DNA of 64,000 nt. It comes from Spirodela intermedia (Eukaryota > Streptophyta > Magnoliopsida > Alismatales > Araceae). The notes under the pieces were generated by a model. It made no database searches and had not been told where the DNA came from. It saw nothing but the letters and a program-made list of their open reading frames with translations. The DNA lies in the NCBI GenBank assembly GCA_902729315.2, contig LR746264.1, forward strand, positions 6,659,878 through 6,723,877, read 5' to 3'. This document shows positions 59,701-64,000 of this stretch, piece after piece (position 1 is the stretch's first letter; every line of letters starts with the position of its first letter). Position numbers and translations under genes: made by a program.

Positions 59701-60452
59701 TGGATGGGAATGAACGCCCTAATTGTGTATGCTTTGGCTGCTTGCGAACTGTTTCCGGCAGTCATCCAAGGATTTTATTGGCACTCTCCTGAGAACAACC
59801 TTGTAATCCTTTTTATCTTGCCTCTTTATTTTCCTTCACGAATGCATATTTTTCGCGCATTGATGTAATTTTATTTTCCTTTTTCTTTCTCATGATCTCC
59901 CTACAACTTTTGAATTTGTATCTCGTGGGGCTTGAAGAATTTATTTGAAGATATTCCTAGTTTTTTATGTGCTTCTTAGACTTTCCCAAGATTATATACT
60001 GAAAGCTTTTCTTCTGAGTGGTTTGCCCAATTTGCAATAAAAAGAGAGTTCTAAGAGATAGCTTCAATCACGAGGTTAATTTTAAGCGACTCTGAGACCC
60101 AGATCATCATCACCGAGCTCTTGCAAATTGATCGTGTGATCAGGATGAATTCTGCTCGTGATTTCTCTGTTTGAGTATATCTCCCTTATACATACTCTAA
60201 TTGTTCGAGCACAATAGCCATGGGCAGGAAGCTCCTGTCACTTCAGCATTGAGTTTGTTGATACCATGGATTCAATGACCGGTCTTATCTGGACTTGATT
60301 CCTGCTTGCAGGTGAACCTGTCCGAGTCATGGTTGCAGGCCGTCGCTCATTCCAAGAAGTGGGGAACCCTCGCGTTCGTCCTGTTGGAGATCATGTTTTG
60401 GTGCCTTGTTGCTGGCTTCCTCCACAGGAAAGGTATTTACATAAAATTATAG
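47712..60452 (+). CDS. HGSNAT-like multi-span membrane acetyltransferase homologue
   Basis: Plant homologue of heparan-alpha-glucosaminide N-acetyltransferase (DUF1624/DUF5009 family). The plant substrate is unknown, since plants lack heparan sulfate. Thirteen exons close to 494 residues: 47712-47933, 48049-48186, 48317-48398, 49599-49675, 50350-50456, 51393-51519, 52080-52196, 52299-52390, 58120-58186, 58449-58527, 58634-58725, 59659-59802 and 60312-60452. The signature is [20 protein letters not shown], then [20 protein letters not shown], where H91 corresponds to the active-site His of the human enzyme. Later come [54 protein letters not shown] and the late helices [16 protein letters not shown] and [15 protein letters not shown]. 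About ten membrane segments are visible. Intron 8 holds a copia element in sense orientation, yet both of its splice sites remain intact. Confidence 0.93.
52776..53046 (+). repeat. 5' LTR of the copia element
   Basis: Begins TATCAGAC (the 3' copy has TGTCAGAC) and ends TTTTGACA. Likely holds the element's own promoter. Confidence 0.95.
53047..53058 (+). other. Primer-binding site of the copia element
   Basis: TGGTATCAGAGC immediately after the LTR, the usual plant copia primer site. Confidence 0.9.
53173..57312 (+). pseudogene. Broken copia gag-pol
   Basis: The polyprotein reading can be followed from the gag ATG at 53173 but is interrupted by many stops (for example near 53401, 53767, 54497, 55136, 55201, 55966, 56378 and 56785) and at least one frame change near 56180. 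Recognisable pieces: gag with a CCHC zinc knuckle at about 53975-54015; aspartic protease with DTGATDH near 54280; integrase with VDDYTWF and TDNAKEYF (54905-55140); the integrase C-terminal part to about 55540; reverse transcriptase start with [10 protein letters not shown] near 56060 and its end with [10 protein letters not shown] near 56615; RNase H with YTDIDYAGS and [10 protein letters not shown] (56980-57140). It cannot encode a working element. Confidence 0.92.
57446..57714 (+). repeat. 3' LTR of the copia element
   Basis: Starts TGTCAGAC after the polypurine run AGGGGGG... and ends TTTTGACA before the CTCTC duplication. Confidence 0.95.
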
Positions 60453-60839
60453 CTCGCGCCGGCCAAGATTCTGTCTTTTCCTGTGTATTCTTTAATCTTG
60501 TCTCAGAAAAACTCTGATAAAATAATGGGCACGTCAAGTTGAATGAAAAATCTCAGTTTCTCAATCGACTTCATGTCAATGGCGTCCGCGAGGAGTGCCC
60601 AGCAGAGCAACCCACGTTGGGGCCTCCCCAGTTGCGGCGGCGGCGCTAGTTCTGGCTGCGCCGCCATCTCCCGCTTTCGGAAAAAATTAAGAACGCCGAT
60701 CTCTGCCGGTTTTCCGCCCTCGAAATGGCGACGGATTGAAGCATCGAGACTTTAATTTTTTTAATAATTTCTGGGAGGTTACATGGAATGCACGTCTCGC
60801 CCATCCGTGCCGCTGCGGAAGCTCTAGACTTCGCGGGCA
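60453..60839. other. Convergent spacer between HGSNAT-like (+) and DUF761 (-)
   Basis: Both genes end here. No further gene or strong signal is seen. Confidence 0.6.
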
Positions 60840-61325
60840 TCACGTCGCGCTCAGGGGGTGAGGGGGCTGGTTCTGCAGCAGAAACGATCTCTGTTGTTGC
60901 AAATGCAGCTGCTCGTAGAACCTGGCTATGAACTCCTCGGCCTTCTTGTCAATGGACTCTTCTTCTTCCTCTTCTTCTTCTTCTTCGGCAACCACCGACT
61001 CTTCGCTGCGGCCCTCTATAAGATATCGTCCTCCTCCCCATTCTCGCTCTTCATCCACGCCGTCATAATCGAAATCCACTGTGGGTTTGAAGCAGGGGAT
61101 GCTTGGAATCTCCCTGGATTTTCGCCGGCGATTGATAGAGAAGAAGAGGGGAGTCTTGTCGACAACCTCGGAGGGTGAGGCCTTGAGGCTCTTGACGCAG
61201 TTGAGCAAGCGCCGGAGCTCTGACAGAAGCCCCCGTTTGAAGACTCCGCCTTTCCTCGCCCACAGCAAGGCCAACGTGAGCAGCTTCCAAGCTCCCCCCG
61301 CCAAACCCGGTCTCTTCTTCCCCAT
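60840..61325 (-). CDS. DUF761 (cotton-fibre-protein-like) protein, copy 1
   Basis: A single-exon 161-residue protein on the minus strand. The N-terminal third is hydrophobic and basic (GGAWKLLTLALLWARKGGVF and LLSELRRLLNCVKSL). A Glu-rich stretch (AEEEEEEEEEES) leads to the DUF761 motif IDKKAEEFIARFYEQLHLQ at about residues 125-143. This short motif defines a plant family of unknown biochemical role, including cotton fibre-expressed proteins and vascular-related members. The start codon at 61325 has a TATATAAAG box about 85 bases upstream, which supports it. The neighbour at 62900 on the other strand shares the same motif. Confidence 0.88.
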   Translation of the reverse strand: MGKKRPGLAGGAWKLLTLALLWARKGGVFKRGLLSELRRLLNCVKSLKASPSEVVDKTPLFFSINRRRKSREIPSIPCFKPTVDFDYDGVDEEREWGGGRYLIEGRSEESVVAEEEEEEEEEESIDKKAEEFIARFYEQLHLQQQRSFLLQNQPPHPLSAT

Positions 61326-61407
61326 CGTATGAATTCGCTTCAGCAGCTTGTAAAAGGAGAGACACTGAGTGTTCAGAGGAGGAGGAGAAGATGGAGGCGA
61401 AGGAGAG

Positions 61408-61416
61408 CTTTATATA
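61408..61416 (-). promoter_or_regulatory. TATA box of DUF761 copy 1
   Basis: TATATAAAG on the minus strand, 83-91 bases before the start codon, a standard core-promoter position. Confidence 0.65.
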
Positions 61417-62195
61417 CTACCTTTGGAAGCTTGTAATCGCTGCAACCGGATCATCGCTGCCGAGTTGTTTGTTTCCGAGGGGCTGCTTCCTGCCGTGGTT
61501 CCTACATGATCAACGCGGTTTCCTCAAGAGCCAATTAACAAATGGTCGAGTGTCTGTAGCGTTGAAAAGATGGGAAGATTCCTTCCGGGAAGACGACGAG
61601 CCGATCATATAGTCTTCCGGTTGCTTTTGTGAACTATCACGGAAGGTGCCCTCTAGAGGAGATTATCGCCATGGCATGGCGGACGCGGTGGTTCGTTCTT
61701 GATCCAAATGACTTACCAGCAGAGAACGAACCTGTCACAGGCCACCTTCGCAGCGGATGCGACCAATCCCCGCCAGGAAGGTGCTCGCTGCAAGCTGAAG
61801 AATCAGAAAAGGACGGGGAAGAAACAAACAAAGAACTGGACTTTCGAAGTTTGACCGACCACCCTCGAACGGCGGCCGGTTGCTATGGCCCCGCGGCGGC
61901 GGTCGGCCTCGCCCCCGTTCCACGCGCCGCCGCCATGCAGGCGACGAGAAATGCTGGTAATTTTTCGATTGAATCAGGGGAAGCCGATTTCTTCGTTCAG
62001 GGGATGCGTGGGAGAACACTCGGCGCATCGTCGTGAAACACGCTAGAAAGGCCTCACAGTAACCACCAGCAGAGACCCGAGTTGATAGCTACTTTTCTAC
62101 CTTCCTAAGCGCGTCAGGAAGGTGATGATAAGGTCGATCCAATGATCGGAGTCTGCCGCTCATGTATAAACAAGTGCAAGGTGCATGAGGGGAGA

Positions 62196-62221
62196 GGGGG
62201 AGAGAGAGAGAGAGAGAGAGC
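62196..62221. repeat. (GA)n microsatellite
   Basis: GA tract between the paired DUF761 genes. Confidence 0.85.
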
Positions 62222-62899
62222 TTCCGGTTCCTCCTCCCCTCTTACTGTCTTCCCGTGAAACCAGCTCCCGAAAGCGTAAACGCAGATCACGGGATTCGGC
62301 ACTGTGACTGAGCTTGCGACTGCTGCCCTCTCCTGCTTATAATTAGAAAGTAAAAGCGAGATTACAACGAAACCTAGCGGGGGAAGACGGCCCCGGCTTT
62401 CCAGCCTTGGATGCCGGGCCCGTCCTCGCCCTCCGCTCCTCCCTTTCCCCTCTTCTCCCCGCAAGTTTCCCTTTGAATTCCCTTCCTCGATCAGGAGGCT
62501 TGCAAGATATTTCTTACCATCGTTTGTTGGAACCAGTTTCTATTTTCGGGCGACGTTGGTGATGGGTGGAAGTAGAAACTACGCCGCTGCTCTGGACGTC
62601 AGGATCAAACCTTGTTGGTCAACGAAACGGAGCCCAAAACCAGCATGGCTTCCCTGCAAGCCTACCGAGAGATCCCTCCGTTGGCCTGTGTTTACGTAGT
62701 TCCAGCCCAGAGAGAGAGAGAGAGAAGAGATCGGGCGCCCAAAAGAGGAGAGAGAAGAGCGGACTCTCAAGAAACGTCCGCCATATATTTCTCCAGCCCG
62801 TAGCCGTCTTTTAGCAGGCGGAAAGAAGGCCCTCCTCGTCCGCAGCCTGAGGCCTCAAATAGGACCTGAGAGCTCCTCCAAGGCCATCCCCCATCGCAG

Positions 62900-63415
62900 A
62901 TGGAGGACGAGGAAGCTCACAGAAACGACGTCACCGTCACTCGGCGGAGCCTGCCGCCTCCGGCATCGGGATCGCGCCACAAAAGGAAAGCTTCCAGGAC
63001 GTATCCCATGGGCGTTGCCCTCTTCATGACCCGCTGCTCTGGCAAGGGCCAGCCGCCCCTCGAGAAAACCAGCGGGAGGAGCCTCTGGAAGTCCCTGCTT
63101 GCCACCGTGAGGCCGCTGCACCACCACCACAGCCAGCCCCATGAGCACAGACGGCCGTCTTCCCCGCCGGTGCCCGGGGACGACTTCCACGACGTCCTCA
63201 CCACGCCGTCCTCCTCGGAGGCTTCCTGTAGCGGCAGCAACAGCAGGTACGCGTCGGCGGAAGACCTCCCGGCGCTCAACGACGGCGACGAGGCCGACGG
63301 CCCCCATGCGATCGACGTCAGGGCGGAGGAGTTCATCGCCAAGTTCTACGAGCAGATGAGGCTGCAGCGATTGGGATCAGTCGGCTGCAAGATAATGCCG
63401 GAGAGTGCATGTTGA
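62900..63415 (+). CDS. DUF761 protein, copy 2
   Basis: A single-exon 171-residue protein. The DUF761 motif IDVRAEEFIAKFYEQMRLQR sits near the C-terminus (about residues 138-157), closely matching copy 1. The rest is diverged: a basic N-terminus (RRSLPPPASGSRHKRKASR), a central RSLWKSLLATVRPLHHHH with a His run, and a Ser-rich section (TTPSSSEASCSGSNS). No signal peptide or membrane segment is evident, unlike the more hydrophobic N-terminus of copy 1. GC-rich codon use supports coding. The function of the family is unknown. Confidence 0.88.
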   Translation: MEDEEAHRNDVTVTRRSLPPPASGSRHKRKASRTYPMGVALFMTRCSGKGQPPLEKTSGRSLWKSLLATVRPLHHHHSQPHEHRRPSSPPVPGDDFHDVLTTPSSSEASCSGSNSRYASAEDLPALNDGDEADGPHAIDVRAEEFIAKFYEQMRLQRLGSVGCKIMPESAC

Positions 63416-63564
63416 GCGGTCTTCAGACGTCAACGCTAAGTCTTTAGTGGTCTCCTGTTTTGTTCCGCATCTCATTTTTCTCCGAAGTCAAAGGTCTACA
63501 ATAACCTGGCTTTTTGCAAGAAGCAAGGCTCTTTGTGTCTCTAGTTAAATATACCGAATGATAT

Positions 63565-63585
63565 TATATATATATATATATATAT
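63565..63585. repeat. (TA)n microsatellite
   Basis: About ten TA units, 150 bases after the DUF761 copy 2 stop codon. Confidence 0.9.
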
Positions 63586-63666
63586 TGCCATCATGGGTTC
63601 ATAATCATATGTGATGTGGGATCAACATGCATGCATGCATTCATATAGCAGAACCAGCCGATGAGA

Positions 63667-63715
63667 CTATGCATGCATGCACAAGACTTGTTTGTGATGT
63701 CTTGTGCATGCATAG
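63667..63715. repeat. Inverted repeat / hairpin with CATGCATG arms
   Basis: Left arm 63667-63687, 11-base loop, right arm 63699-63715. The right arm GTCTTGTGCATGCATAG pairs with the left arm, which has one extra 4-base CATG-type unit. Could be a small RNA precursor, a folded 3' UTR or simply a palindromic repeat. Confidence 0.7.
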
Positions 63716-64000
63716 ATCATCGTCATGTTTGTGTTGACATCCCATGTTTCAAAGGGATCAATAGATCATCATGATCATGATGATTTTGTCGACGGCCCAT
63801 CGATCATCAGATGGACCAGACAGAAAACGTGGATCTTCTTCATATAAACAGAATAAAGCACGGAGGGCTTCACCAAATGTGAATCCCCTCTATTTTCAGA
63901 AAAGAAGAAACTGAATTCGAAACCAGTCAACTGGAGAATCCTCTTCAGAGAAAACTGACCCATCATGGGGCTTGAGGTTCTGACTTGCGAAGTTGACTCA

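Larger units (their letters stand above)
61326..62899. other. Head-to-head region between two DUF761 genes
   Basis: Contains the copy 1 TATA box, GA tracts at 62196-62221 and 62708-62722, and the copy 2 leader. Open frames at 61629-62036 and elsewhere show no family resemblance and are not called. Confidence 0.55.
63416..64000. other. Downstream of DUF761 copy 2 to window end
   Basis: AT-rich DNA with a TA microsatellite (63565-63585), several CATGCATG repeats and a strong hairpin (63667-63715). No gene seen. Confidence 0.6.

Noticed and set aside
61629..62036. 135-residue frame between the DUF761 genes
   Set aside because: No family resemblance; it lies in the presumed shared promoter interval.
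63600..63720. CRISPR-like array from repeated CATGCATG units
   Set aside because: Units are 4-8 bases without regular spacers, and the genome is a plant nuclear genome.

Overview
This window is nuclear DNA of a flowering plant. The evidence is spliced genes with GT-AG introns, plant-only families (Di19, CBP60, COBRA-like, GATL, DUF761), a decayed Ty1/copia retrotransposon inside an intron, and GA/CT microsatellites around gene starts. Several coding regions are very GC-rich at third positions (XXT, P-loop gene, GATL, COBRA-like, CBP60), which fits a monocot, perhaps a commelinid. The species cannot be fixed from the sequence alone. Nothing bacterial, viral or organellar was seen.

Layout, left to right. 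1-1063 (-): xyloglucan xylosyltransferase, C-terminus cut by the window edge. 1688-2967 (-): small J-domain co-chaperone. 4049-8174 (+): importin alpha, ten exons. 9500-10751 (+): P-loop GTPase-like protein with a C-terminal membrane segment. 12541-13059 (+): unknown plant protein. 15233-16351 (+): GATL-type GT8 glycosyltransferase. 19747-21753 (+): COBRA-like GPI-anchored protein, COBL7 type. 26201-29109 (+): DPD1-like organelle exonuclease. 29627-30844 (+): tandem CCCH zinc-finger protein, C3H14/C3H15 type. 32179-36329 (+): Di19 zinc-finger protein. 37930-40777 (+): CBP60 calmodulin-binding protein. 41236-45063 (-): PP2C phosphatase with a C-terminal zinc-ribbon-like tail. 47712-60452 (+): HGSNAT-like multi-span membrane acyltransferase, with a 4.9 kb copia element in intron 8. 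60840-61325 (-) and 62900-63415 (+): a head-to-head pair of DUF761 proteins.

The exon chains were assembled by hand from splice consensus, reading-frame phase and family resemblance. All thirteen complete genes close without a frame break. Three cell-wall genes (XXT, GATL, COBRA-like) lie within 22 kb, and several neighbours are signalling or stress proteins (Di19, CBP60, PP2C, CCCH). This is ordinary gene order for a plant chromosome, not an operon or an evident biosynthetic cluster.

I found no clearly new biological system. The most notable signals are an AT-AC (U12-type) intron in Di19, a GC-AG intron and a possible alternative last exon in the PP2C gene, dense CACGTG clusters upstream of two wall genes, a CATGCA-rich hairpin near the right end, and GC-rich last exons in three otherwise AT-rich genes.
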